Positions 1 through 6,562 of a DNA stretch of 16,882 bases are shown in pieces. Made by a program: the position numbers and the translations under genes. Position 1 is the first letter of the stretch. Every line of letters starts with the position of its first letter. Location: positions 1 through 16,882 of the forward strand of contig DATHET010000192.1 of assembly GCA_035490315.1 (NCBI GenBank), given 5' to 3'. The notes beneath the pieces are model-generated. The model ran no database searches. It had not been told where the DNA came from and saw nothing but the letters and a program-made list of their open reading frames with translations. Source of the DNA: JADJQU01 sp035490315 (GTDB lineage Bacteria; Planctomycetota; UBA1135; GCA-002686595).

Positions 1-216
1 GGATGAGCTGCTGGCGGGCCCATGGGCAGCCCCCAGAGGGCAATGCACAGCGATGCGGGGCAGTTCACGGTTCAGGCATCCCAAACACGAGACGAACGAA
101 CTTAACCCTAACTTTTTCCAGTTCCTTGGCTGCCAAGGCCGATTCCTGCCGATAGATTAGGTGGCTGTTAGGCCCCGAAACCCCTTCGACCAACCTGAGC
201 CACCAAGGAACCTGTC
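1..216. other. Leader region upstream of the lexA unit
   Basis: No convincing gene is visible here. The left end holds a GC-rich palindrome (GCCCATGGGC) flanked by GCTGC and GCAGC, which could be part of a terminator for a gene outside the window. Further right are a perfect 15-bp palindrome (listed separately), a possible -10 element TAGATT near 153-158 and two TTAGG words 11 bp apart (157-161 and 168-172). These suggest a promoter for the short peptide and lexA. This is inference; no clear -35 hexamer is seen. Confidence 0.35.
124..138. promoter_or_regulatory. Perfect 15-bp palindrome, candidate LexA operator
   Basis: The site reads CCTTGGCTGCCAAGG: two 7-bp arms in perfect inverted repeat around a single central T. 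It lies about 80 bp before the small peptide ATG and about 190 bp before the lexA GTG, just upstream of a possible -10 (TAGATT). LexA proteins generally repress their own gene by binding dyad sites at the promoter, so this is the obvious candidate for an autoregulatory site. It does not match the E. coli SOS box (CTG-N10-CAG) or the Bacillus type (GAAC-N4-GTTC). The assignment rests on position and symmetry only. Confidence 0.35.
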
Positions 217-303
217 ATGACCCAAGCCATCGAATTCGCTCGCAAGGACGGCCTCAACGCTCTGTTCTTCCTGCTGCTCGTCGCCACGACATTCCTGTTC
301 TGA
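217..303 (+). CDS. Candidate 28-residue hydrophobic peptide upstream of lexA
   Basis: This short ORF starts with ATG and has an AAGGAA Shine-Dalgarno-like sequence about 7 nt upstream. An in-frame TGA lies a little further upstream, so the start is well defined. The peptide begins MTQAIEFARKDG and ends in a hydrophobic run, LFFLLLVATTFLF, long enough to sit in a membrane. Its TGA stop is followed 24 nt later by the lexA GTG in the same frame, with no other stop between. The size and character recall SOS-controlled membrane peptides such as E. coli TisB (29 aa), but there is no clear sequence similarity. It could instead be a leader peptide that couples translation into lexA, which lacks its own ribosome binding site, or a chance ORF. 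Confidence 0.4.
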   Translation: MTQAIEFARKDGLNALFFLLLVATTFLF

Positions 304-327
304 TCCCAAGTCCCTTTCGATCCACCC

Positions 328-972
328 GTGAACAACGACCTCTCGAAGCCCGCCCTCACGAAGCGCCAGCGCCAGATCCTCGACTACTACCAGCACTACG
401 TGGAGCAGCACGGGATCAGCCCCACGCTCGAAGAAGTCGCCCAGCACTTCGAGGTCAACAAGGTCACGATCTTCGGCCACGTCGCCGAGCTGGAGCGAAA
501 GGGTCTGCTCTCTCGCGCCGGCAAGCGAGTGAGCCGCGGCTTGCAGCTCACGGAGCTGGCCGACAAGAATCCGCGCAGCGACGCGAATCCGCGTGCCGCG
601 ACGTTCTCGATCCCGATCCTCGGTCGGATCGCCGCCGGCTCGCCGATCGAAGCCATCGAGGACCGCGAAGAGCTCGAGTTCGCCGACATCGTTCCGCCCG
701 GGGCCGATGTCTACGCCTTGCGCGTGCGCGGCTCGTCGATGATCGACGACGGCATCCGGGACGGCGACATGGTGCTCGTCGAGAAGCGAGCAGACGCCCG
801 CGATGGCGAGATGGTCGTCGCCGTGCTGCCGAACGAGGAAGCGACGTTGAAGCGGTTGTATCGCGAAGCGTCAGGCTTTCGCCTGCAACCGGCGAACGCG
901 ACCATGGAGCCGATCTATACCCCGACCGTGGAAGTCCGCGGCGTGGTGCTCGGCGTGATCCGCCGCTTCTAG
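328..972 (+). CDS. lexA: LexA SOS-response repressor / self-cleaving serine peptidase
   Basis: The 214-aa product has the full LexA architecture. An N-terminal winged helix-turn-helix (about 8-73) begins LTKRQRQILDYY and contains HGISPTLEEVAQHF. A linker follows (78-92), then the C-terminal S24 peptidase domain (93-214). The cleavage site Ala103-Gly104 lies in GRIAAGSPIEA, the nucleophile is Ser137 in RGSSMIDDGI and the general base is Lys175 in EEATLKRLY. LexA represses DNA-damage genes, and RecA filaments on single-stranded DNA stimulate its self-cleavage. The GTG start puts LTKRQ near the N-terminus, as is usual. No Shine-Dalgarno precedes it, so coupling to the upstream peptide is possible. 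The recognition helix (NKVTIFGHVAELERKG) differs from the common S-x-S/T-V form, so the operator may also differ. The gene ends 9 bp before the convergent neighbour. Confidence 0.95.
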   Translation: MNNDLSKPALTKRQRQILDYYQHYVEQHGISPTLEEVAQHFEVNKVTIFGHVAELERKGLLSRAGKRVSRGLQLTELADKNPRSDANPRAATFSIPILGRIAAGSPIEAIEDREELEFADIVPPGADVYALRVRGSSMIDDGIRDGDMVLVEKRADARDGEMVVAVLPNEEATLKRLYREASGFRLQPANATMEPIYTPTVEVRGVVLGVIRRF

Positions 973-981
973 CGCCCGTCG

Positions 982-3900
982 TCAGGGCAGAGTCAGACTC
1001 GAATTCGTCGGAGCGCCCGCTTGGACGGTCACCCGCCCCGCGACGTACGAACCCGCCTGGCTGGTGAGTCGCACGACGTACTCACCATGCGGAATCCCCG
1101 TGACCAGCGCGTGCCCGCCCGCATCGCTGACGAACTCGCCGCCGCCCACGCTGACGAGCCCGCGCTCGATCCAGTCCGAGAGTTTCGCCCCAGTCTCGCT
1201 CGACTCGAGCTCGACCCCGACACCTGCGGCAGCCTGCCCTGAAGCCGAAACGAGCTGCAAGCTCAGCCCGCCCAGCTTGCGAACCTGAACGTCGCGCGGA
1301 TGATCCTTGTCCCCCGCCTCGACCAGCTGCTCGGTCAGCCACACGCCGGGCTGCTCCACGGCGACAAGATAGGAACCAGGTGCGACGGGGCCATAGCGCA
1401 CGTTCCCGCCCGCGTCCGTGGTGAAGACTCCAAGGATATGCCCGCTGTGAGGCCCGAGAATCCGCACGCTCGCCGCAGGCACCGGTGCTTTGCCATCGAG
1501 CAGTCGGACCGCGACGGTGGCGCGCGGATCAAGCTTGATCTCGAGCGTTTCCTCGCTCTTCCACGTCTCGAGGTCGACCTCCACGTCGCTCCGCGCGCCA
1601 AACTGATCGTGCTGCACATTGATGAAGAGGCGCTTCATCCCGAGTCCCGTGAACGTGTGCAAGCCCCCGGCGTCGGTCGACGTCAGCTGGAACCAAGGCG
1701 ATTCTCCCGCGGCCATGCGCGCATCGAGCGTCGCACCCTCGAGCGGGGCGCCGTCGGGACTGGTGACATGCACGCGAAGACTCTTGCCACCGAGCGTGAG
1801 CCGCACTTCGTTGGCACCGTCTTCGAGCGTGAAGGTGTCGGCGGCGAGGCGGTCGCCTGAGTCGCCGATCACCTCAGCATAGACGCGTTTGGCGGCCACA
1901 GTTCCGAAGTGGGCCTTCCCGGTCTCAGCAAGTCCCGAACTATGCACAAGCTGATTTCCACCAATCGCCGTGTAGACCAGGTGCACGACAACGTCGCCGT
2001 CCGGCTGCAAAGGGTCGCCTTCAAGATCGCTGACCAGAACGTCCAACGTGCGCGAAGGATCCTGAGGAAACACGAATTCCCAATCACTTCCTGGCCTGCA
2101 ATATCTTTCCAGACTCATCACCGAGTCATCAGGCAGGAATACTCGAACATAGTAGAGGTTTGGACCAGCATCATCCCAACTGGCCACTCCATCTGCATTG
2201 AAGAATTGCATGGGATAAGGCGCATTCCCATCGGCATTGCTCGAATAGCCGGTGAAATCTATGGGCGTGGTAGACGTCAGACGCACTTGCAGGCGTTGAG
2301 AGCGCTGCATGGCGATGATCCCAAGATCCACAGCTTCGCCAGCGCGAGCAGAAGCTAGCCCTAGATACTGTGAATAGCCGCTGGCCCGAACGACAAATCT
2401 GGAGTCGCCAGGAGGGAAACCCTTTATCTTGAATCGGCCATCCGGCTCCACGGCATGCTGTCCGCCACCAGCAGGGCTCAGGTACGCTGCACGATAGCTG
2501 TTCCACAGCTCAATCTTGGCCGTCGGAATCGGCTGTGCAGTGTTTGCGTCCAATACCTGCCCACTGCCGACCAATGGGTCCGGCAACTCGAACACGAGTT
2601 CATCCGAGGACCCCAGCTTGAGAAATGCAGAATGCACATCGGAACGCGGGTATTCAGAAGAACTGGCGTAAACGAGCAGATCCCCGAGCGGAGCACCCTC
2701 GATCTCGAATCGACCGTCAGCCTTGTCGTGAAAGGCAGTCTCGATTCTGGCGGCCGGCGTGTCCGGCCGCCAGAAGACAACGCTAAAGTCCTGGAGCGGC
2801 TTCGTGGCCTTCAGTACACGACCACGTAGTGTGCCACCGGGTTCCAGGAGGATGCTGATACTATCCCCCTCGTAATCGCTTGGATTGATGTTCGAGTAAC
2901 TCACGGGAATAAAACCCTTAGCGCGCACGTTCAGAGTCAATCCCGTGGGGTAGAGTCCCAGGACAGTCGCATCTCCGTGGTCATCCGTGGTCGCGACCTG
3001 AGCCCCTCCACCTTCCTGTTCCCATTGGACAAGAACGTTTGCCCCTTCGATTGGAACTTCTTTTTCATCTGTCACCAGTACTTGGATGGATGAACCACCC
3101 TTCAAAGCAAAGTGCAGGGTCACCGTCGAGTCGGGCTGAGGAGGTACGATCCGCTGGATGCTTGGAAGCGCGCCACCACCGCGAACCACGAACTCGTAAC
3201 CGTCGGAGTTCGTCAGCGGCACACAAAACGTTGCGACGTCGCCATTCTCGAGGACTCTGCCCTGCGCCAAGCGCAAAGTCGTGGATCCTGCCTTGGCGTA
3301 CGCAGTCACCTGCATTGTCGGCTGATAAAGCTCCTCGTCGATTGGACTGACATCGCCAATAACCGTAAATGACGGTTGAAGCGACAATTTGAGGCGCTCG
3401 ACGTTCGCTGGAATGTCGAGTGAAGGTACGCTCCTCAGGGAGCCCTTCTCCGCCCAAGCCACGATCGAGCCGTCGGGAACCGATACAGAAGCCATGCCCG
3501 CATCGTCAGTCTGAACGCTGACCTGGAAATTTCGAAATGCTCTCCGAGCTAGTTCACCACTTCTCAGAGGATTGAGGCCCACCACGCAAACTGCTGAAGC
3601 TGCAACGGGCTTACCATCCACGTCTACAACTGTGATGGTCAACGCAGAATGCTGTGAAAGCAGCACCTCCACTGAGTCATGAATCTCACGGGTTGGTGGA
3701 ACGCGGGTCCAGTTGGCGGCAAAATCAGGTGCCCATGCCCAGACGATGGACTCATTCTCTTCGGCCGATTTCAAGCACGCCTGAAATGTGCACAGCCCCT
3801 CTGCATTCACTGAAGCTTGCTGCGCTTTGGTGGGATCGGAGTTCCAGTCTAGGAGCCCCCACACATATAACCCTGTGTGGTCTGGTGGAGAAATCGGAGT

Positions 3901-4200
3901 CCAGCGACATGTTGCACCCAGAATCGGGCGACGGTTCTCATCTAGGATGGTCACCAAGAGGGCCGGTCGCGGCATGTCGCTGCGGTGTCCCAGTGACGCA
4001 TCTGGCTCGACGGCCAGCTCTACGGTTTGGTTCTCGTCCTTGATAGTGCCCGGTTCTGGCGAGCTACTTGCATCCCCCAGCGAAGGCGGGCACGGCTCGC
4101 TCGATGGCAGATCGCGAGATACCTGCCCCTTGAGGACAAAGAGGGCGACTAGCGCCGTTGCACTCAGGAGTGCAATGAAGCTGATAGTCGACTTTCTCAT
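982..4200 (-). CDS. Large exported protein with repeated carboxypeptidase-regulatory-like beta domains
   Basis: This 1072-aa protein begins MRKSTISFIALLSATALVAL, a signal peptide or N-terminal membrane anchor (about 6-24). A Ser/Pro/Glu-rich linker follows to about residue 78. The rest is a chain of about nine beta-sandwich modules of the carboxypeptidase-regulatory / Cna-B type, starting near 80, 186, 371, 456, 545, 717, 806, 893 and 977. They show recurring forms such as V.D..G.P..GA.V and TD..G....GL.PG.Y.V.....G. No catalytic motif is visible. Proteins of this type are exported structural or adhesive surface proteins in Planctomycetota; that role is inferred. It is the last gene of a minus-strand operon, 52 nt after the 67-aa gene, with a short CAGGA ribosome site 4 nt before the ATG. 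The start codon is buried in inverted repeats (separate entry). GC is about 50% before residue 715 and about 65-68% after it. Confidence 0.8.
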   Translation of the reverse strand: MRKSTISFIALLSATALVALFVLKGQVSRDLPSSEPCPPSLGDASSSPEPGTIKDENQTVELAVEPDASLGHRSDMPRPALLVTILDENRRPILGATCRWTPISPPDHTGLYVWGLLDWNSDPTKAQQASVNAEGLCTFQACLKSAEENESIVWAWAPDFAANWTRVPPTREIHDSVEVLLSQHSALTITVVDVDGKPVAASAVCVVGLNPLRSGELARRAFRNFQVSVQTDDAGMASVSVPDGSIVAWAEKGSLRSVPSLDIPANVERLKLSLQPSFTVIGDVSPIDEELYQPTMQVTAYAKAGSTTLRLAQGRVLENGDVATFCVPLTNSDGYEFVVRGGGALPSIQRIVPPQPDSTVTLHFALKGGSSIQVLVTDEKEVPIEGANVLVQWEQEGGGAQVATTDDHGDATVLGLYPTGLTLNVRAKGFIPVSYSNINPSDYEGDSISILLEPGGTLRGRVLKATKPLQDFSVVFWRPDTPAARIETAFHDKADGRFEIEGAPLGDLLVYASSSEYPRSDVHSAFLKLGSSDELVFELPDPLVGSGQVLDANTAQPIPTAKIELWNSYRAAYLSPAGGGQHAVEPDGRFKIKGFPPGDSRFVVRASGYSQYLGLASARAGEAVDLGIIAMQRSQRLQVRLTSTTPIDFTGYSSNADGNAPYPMQFFNADGVASWDDAGPNLYYVRVFLPDDSVMSLERYCRPGSDWEFVFPQDPSRTLDVLVSDLEGDPLQPDGDVVVHLVYTAIGGNQLVHSSGLAETGKAHFGTVAAKRVYAEVIGDSGDRLAADTFTLEDGANEVRLTLGGKSLRVHVTSPDGAPLEGATLDARMAAGESPWFQLTSTDAGGLHTFTGLGMKRLFINVQHDQFGARSDVEVDLETWKSEETLEIKLDPRATVAVRLLDGKAPVPAASVRILGPHSGHILGVFTTDAGGNVRYGPVAPGSYLVAVEQPGVWLTEQLVEAGDKDHPRDVQVRKLGGLSLQLVSASGQAAAGVGVELESSETGAKLSDWIERGLVSVGGGEFVSDAGGHALVTGIPHGEYVVRLTSQAGSYVAGRVTVQAGAPTNSSLTLP
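4158..4175 (-). promoter_or_regulatory. Perfect 7-bp hairpin in the signal-peptide codons
   Basis: TTGCACT and AGTGCAA flank a 4-nt loop, giving a perfect 7-bp stem about 25 nt inside the 1072-aa gene. A hairpin this close to the start could slow early elongation or join the start-codon structures just upstream. It overlaps the codons for the hydrophobic core of the signal peptide. Chance is possible. Confidence 0.3.
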
Positions 4201-4238
4201 GTGTCCTGCTCTTTGGGCACATGACTGGATGAGAAAGT
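4191..4238 (-). promoter_or_regulatory. Alternative stem-loops sequestering the start codon of the 1072-aa gene
   Basis: Two overlapping inverted repeats surround the ATG at 4200-4198. ACTTTCTCAT (4191-4200) is perfectly complementary to ATGAGAAAGT (4229-4238), a 10-bp stem whose 28-nt loop contains the CAGGA ribosome site. TCATGTG (4197-4203) is also perfectly complementary to CACATGA (4218-4224), a 7-bp stem that cannot form together with the first. Both hide the start codon. The stop codon of the upstream 67-aa gene lies 14 nt before the outer stem, so a ribosome ending there could change the folding. Translational control is inferred. Confidence 0.45.
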
Positions 4239-4252
4239 GATGGCCAGAATCA

Positions 4253-4456
4253 TCACGGCGAAGAACTCACCTTTACTGCGTGTGGTGGTGGAACGCCTCC
4301 GCCGCCTGCCTCGCTCGCTGTCGCGGGTGGCCGAACCTTCTCGAAAACCAACGCAGAAGCACTGACAATTGATGCCAGGAAACAGGACAGGGCCAACAGA
4401 AACCCTGCTACCAATACAGACCTAGGCGTTCGTCTCGGCTCGCAACGTGATCTCAT
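4253..4456 (-). CDS. Small single-span membrane protein
   Basis: The 67-aa product has a basic N-terminus (MRSRCEPRRTPRS) and one hydrophobic segment (about 14-38, VLVAGFLLALSCFLASIVSA). A short tail rich in Gly and Pro (GGGGVPPP) follows. The topology suggests an N-in anchor with a short extracytoplasmic tail, or an uncleaved signal. The ATG lies inside the preceding gene, giving a 35-nt overlap that implies translational coupling. I do not recognise a family. Its place between a sigma-like/helical gene pair and a surface protein would suit a membrane component of the same module. That is a guess from context. Confidence 0.55.
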   Translation of the reverse strand: MRSRCEPRRTPRSVLVAGFLLALSCFLASIVSASALVFEKVRPPATASEAGGGGVPPPHAVKVSSSP

Positions 4457-5393
4457 TGATGATCCTCTTGGATGCTGGATCGGCAGTGCTGTCGGTTTCC
4501 CTCAGGAAACTCCGATTTACGCGAGCCAGTGAAAAAACACCCGTGCTTAGTTGATGTCTGATTCCAGAACACATCGACTCCACCGAAGGATGGTCAGGAG
4601 GAGTCATTCGCGCCACGCAGGCCGCGGCATCAGTGATCGCACTCTCGTTCCCAGACAAGGCTGAGTACAGCAGATACCGCATCGAGAGTTCTGCCCTCGG
4701 GTATCCAAGGCTGACGGCATGTCGCATGCATACCGAAGCCTCGGGCGATCGGTTCGACCTTGCGAGTGCCAGCGCTGCCCACTCACGAGCGAACGCTTCA
4801 TGGGACACATCGGCCTGTCCATCGAGCACTGCGGACAAGACGTCGAGGCTGCTTTCCGAGTCGCCGAGCGCAGCGAAGTGCGCGCCTGCGTAGACCCGGG
4901 GCTGATCGACAGACTCGACGCGCAGCGCCGCAGCAGAGATTCGTGGAGTTGAGATCTGCCGCCTTTTCCCTGCCTCCACGACGCCGAACAGTTCGTCCAA
5001 CCCTTCTGCAATGTCCGGCGGGAGCTCTACGGGCGACGGCCGCAGGTTCGTCTGAGCATGGTTCCGTAGCACTTTCCTCGACGAGATCCGATGAACGCTA
5101 TGGTCCGTGATTGTCGAGTCAATCCATGGAGCAGTTGCCCTGTCTCCCATCAAGCTGGAGAGGGCGGCGTGCCTCAGAAGCAACCCAAGCTCGCAGCGAT
5201 AGGACGCCAGGAGCTCCCGTTCCATGCTGTTCAAGCCAGCCATGGCGATGCTGACTGGCGCCTCGCGACTTCGAAGCGTCGGGAAGACTTGTTCGCGCTC
5301 GACACGCAACAACATCGACCGCGGAGCCGAAGCTGCTTCGCGGAGCAAACCTTCGAAGTTCGCGTCGAACGGTTGGGGCATCGAAGCCTTCAT
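4422..5393 (-). CDS. Helical (TPR-like) cytoplasmic protein, unknown function
   Basis: This 323-aa protein has no signal peptide or membrane span. The N-terminal part (about 1-85) is helical and charged and includes SMERELLASYRCELGLLLRHAAL. The C-terminal half (about 165-290) is a series of Ala/Leu-rich helix pairs such as YAGAHFAALGD, EWAALALARSNRSPEA and YLLYSALSGNESA, spaced like degenerate tetratricopeptide repeats. Such repeats usually mediate protein-protein contact. The gene starts within ATGA, sharing bases with the stop of the sigma-like gene, so the two are almost certainly co-translated. A plausible role is partner or regulator of that protein. I do not recognise a named family. 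Confidence 0.7.
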   Translation of the reverse strand: MKASMPQPFDANFEGLLREAASAPRSMLLRVEREQVFPTLRSREAPVSIAMAGLNSMERELLASYRCELGLLLRHAALSSLMGDRATAPWIDSTITDHSVHRISSRKVLRNHAQTNLRPSPVELPPDIAEGLDELFGVVEAGKRRQISTPRISAAALRVESVDQPRVYAGAHFAALGDSESSLDVLSAVLDGQADVSHEAFAREWAALALARSNRSPEASVCMRHAVSLGYPRAELSMRYLLYSALSGNESAITDAAACVARMTPPDHPSVESMCSGIRHQLSTGVFSLARVNRSFLRETDSTADPASKRIINEITLRAETNA

Positions 5394-6094
5394 GCATCGC
5401 TCCCCGGCATGCCCTCGATGGAATTGAGCCTTCGCAGGACACGCTGCAGCGCGGCTTCGGCTCGAGCCGGCGGACCAAAGCCCTCCGACACGTGCCTATG
5501 AATGGACTTCCCCAACACCGAAGTCGCGTAGAAAACCTGACGGTCGTACTCGGCCATCCCGTTGAAAATCACGCACGCTCTTCGCGCCAGTGCGGACTGA
5601 ATGCCGAGCGCGTCAGCGATGAACGCATAGGGCGCTATCTCATCCGGCGCCACCGGCTGCCCCCTGCGTTCCGCATCACGATCTTCGTCGACGAGCTCGC
5701 GCACCGAGCGCTCCAGTAAGAGCTCCAACCAGGTGTGCAGATCGGGCTTGCCTCGATATCGCCGGGCGGAATGCGCGGCGTGGGCCATGCCGCGGAGCGC
5801 GAGGCGATTGGAATCGATCAGGAAGGCGTGCGTGTCGAGCCATGCCCGCGAACGATCGACGACGCCGAGCGGATCGCCGACGAGGATGCGCGCGAGGATT
5901 TCCTGGGCGGTTCCCGATCCGAGCAGCTCTGCACCGGGGAAAGCTGCGGCGGCCGCGACCGGTTCGGGGGGCTTCGCTGGCGCAGGATCCGGAGACGAAC
6001 TCCCCTCGGGTCGCACCGTCCGGTCGCGCGGGGTTTCCGGGCGATCGGCGGGCTGGATCCGCTGTTCCTCCGGAGGGAGACCGGGGTCGCGCAT
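5390..6094 (-). CDS. Divergent ECF-sigma-factor-like protein
   Basis: The 234-aa product opens with about 50 residues of Pro/Ala/Arg-rich linker. The core (about 60-225) is helical. Residues 110-145 (ARRYRGKPDLHTWLELLLERSVRELVDED, in part) follow the pattern of ECF sigma region 2 (F/Y-R-G-x-x-x-L/F-x-T-W-L ... N/S-x-x-x-x-x-x-x-D/R). Residues 168-225 (ARRACVIFNGMAEYDRQVFYATSVLGKS ... ALQRVLRRL, interrupted) resemble region 4 in helix spacing, but the helix-turn-helix is degenerate. It may be a highly diverged sigma factor or a sigma-derived protein that has lost promoter recognition. An upstream in-frame stop leaves this ATG as the only good start. It is the first gene of the operon leading to the surface protein, so control of that operon is a reasonable hypothesis. 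Confidence 0.6.
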   Translation of the reverse strand: MRDPGLPPEEQRIQPADRPETPRDRTVRPEGSSSPDPAPAKPPEPVAAAAAFPGAELLGSGTAQEILARILVGDPLGVVDRSRAWLDTHAFLIDSNRLALRGMAHAAHSARRYRGKPDLHTWLELLLERSVRELVDEDRDAERRGQPVAPDEIAPYAFIADALGIQSALARRACVIFNGMAEYDRQVFYATSVLGKSIHRHVSEGFGPPARAEAALQRVLRRLNSIEGMPGSDA

Positions 6095-6562
6095 GAAAAA
6101 GTCGACGCCCTGGGACGAGGGTGCCTGCGCGCAATGTTCGGGCTTGTTTGGGACCTCTCAAGCCTCGGGTTGCGAGTCCTGGAGAGAGTTGGAATTGCGA
6201 CTTCCTGTGGCCGGAAACGAGCTCCCGAACTCCCCATTCACCCAGTCGAGTGGAAACGGTCGGGGATGAGTTTTCCACAACCGACGGGTAGCCCCGAGCG
6301 CATGCGCCGCGGAGCAGCTCCCACCTTGAAGTGCACCTTGGACGTCCGACTTCGTGAACCAGCTGATCGGGATTCCCGGGTCCGTACCGGTTGGTTGAAT
6401 ACCTGATCGGGCGGAGGGTGGAGATGTCGCACCACACGGGAAGCGGCCGCGGCACTGGCGACTGGCCTTTCACAGGCTGCGTCGCGGCAGGCACCGGGCA
6501 ACACAGCCTTCACGTACGTGCTCCTCCGGCCCCCCCCACCCGTAGCATCACCTCGCCCACGC
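6095..6562. other. Divergent intergenic region with C8 tract
   Basis: This 468-bp region lies between the minus-strand sigma-like operon and the plus-strand membrane-protein cluster. I find no gene I would defend in it. It must carry the divergent promoters. Visible items are a run of eight C at 6530-6537 just before the TAGCAT box, and a lone DnaA-box-like TTTTCCACA at 6271-6279 that I do not consider meaningful. The word CTGATCGGG occurs twice near 6362 and 6407. Confidence 0.4.
6543..6548 (+). promoter_or_regulatory. TAGCAT -10-like element, 14 nt before the ATG
   Basis: CGTAGCAT sits 14 nt before the ATG of the first membrane paralog. Transcription starting about 7 nt after the box would leave only about a 7-nt leader, and no Shine-Dalgarno is present. 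The same box precedes both downstream paralogs and, as TAGCCT with an identical 14-nt gap, the gene starting at 9838. No -35 hexamer is evident. Confidence 0.4.

Noticed and set aside
1300..2358. Plus-strand frames of 149-186 codons
   Set aside because: They are shadows of the GC-rich 3' part of the 1072-aa gene, where beta-domain motifs are continuous on the minus strand.
6271..6279. DnaA-box-like TTTTCCACA
   Set aside because: It is a single weak match with no cluster, no AT-rich unwinding region and no dnaA or dnaN nearby.
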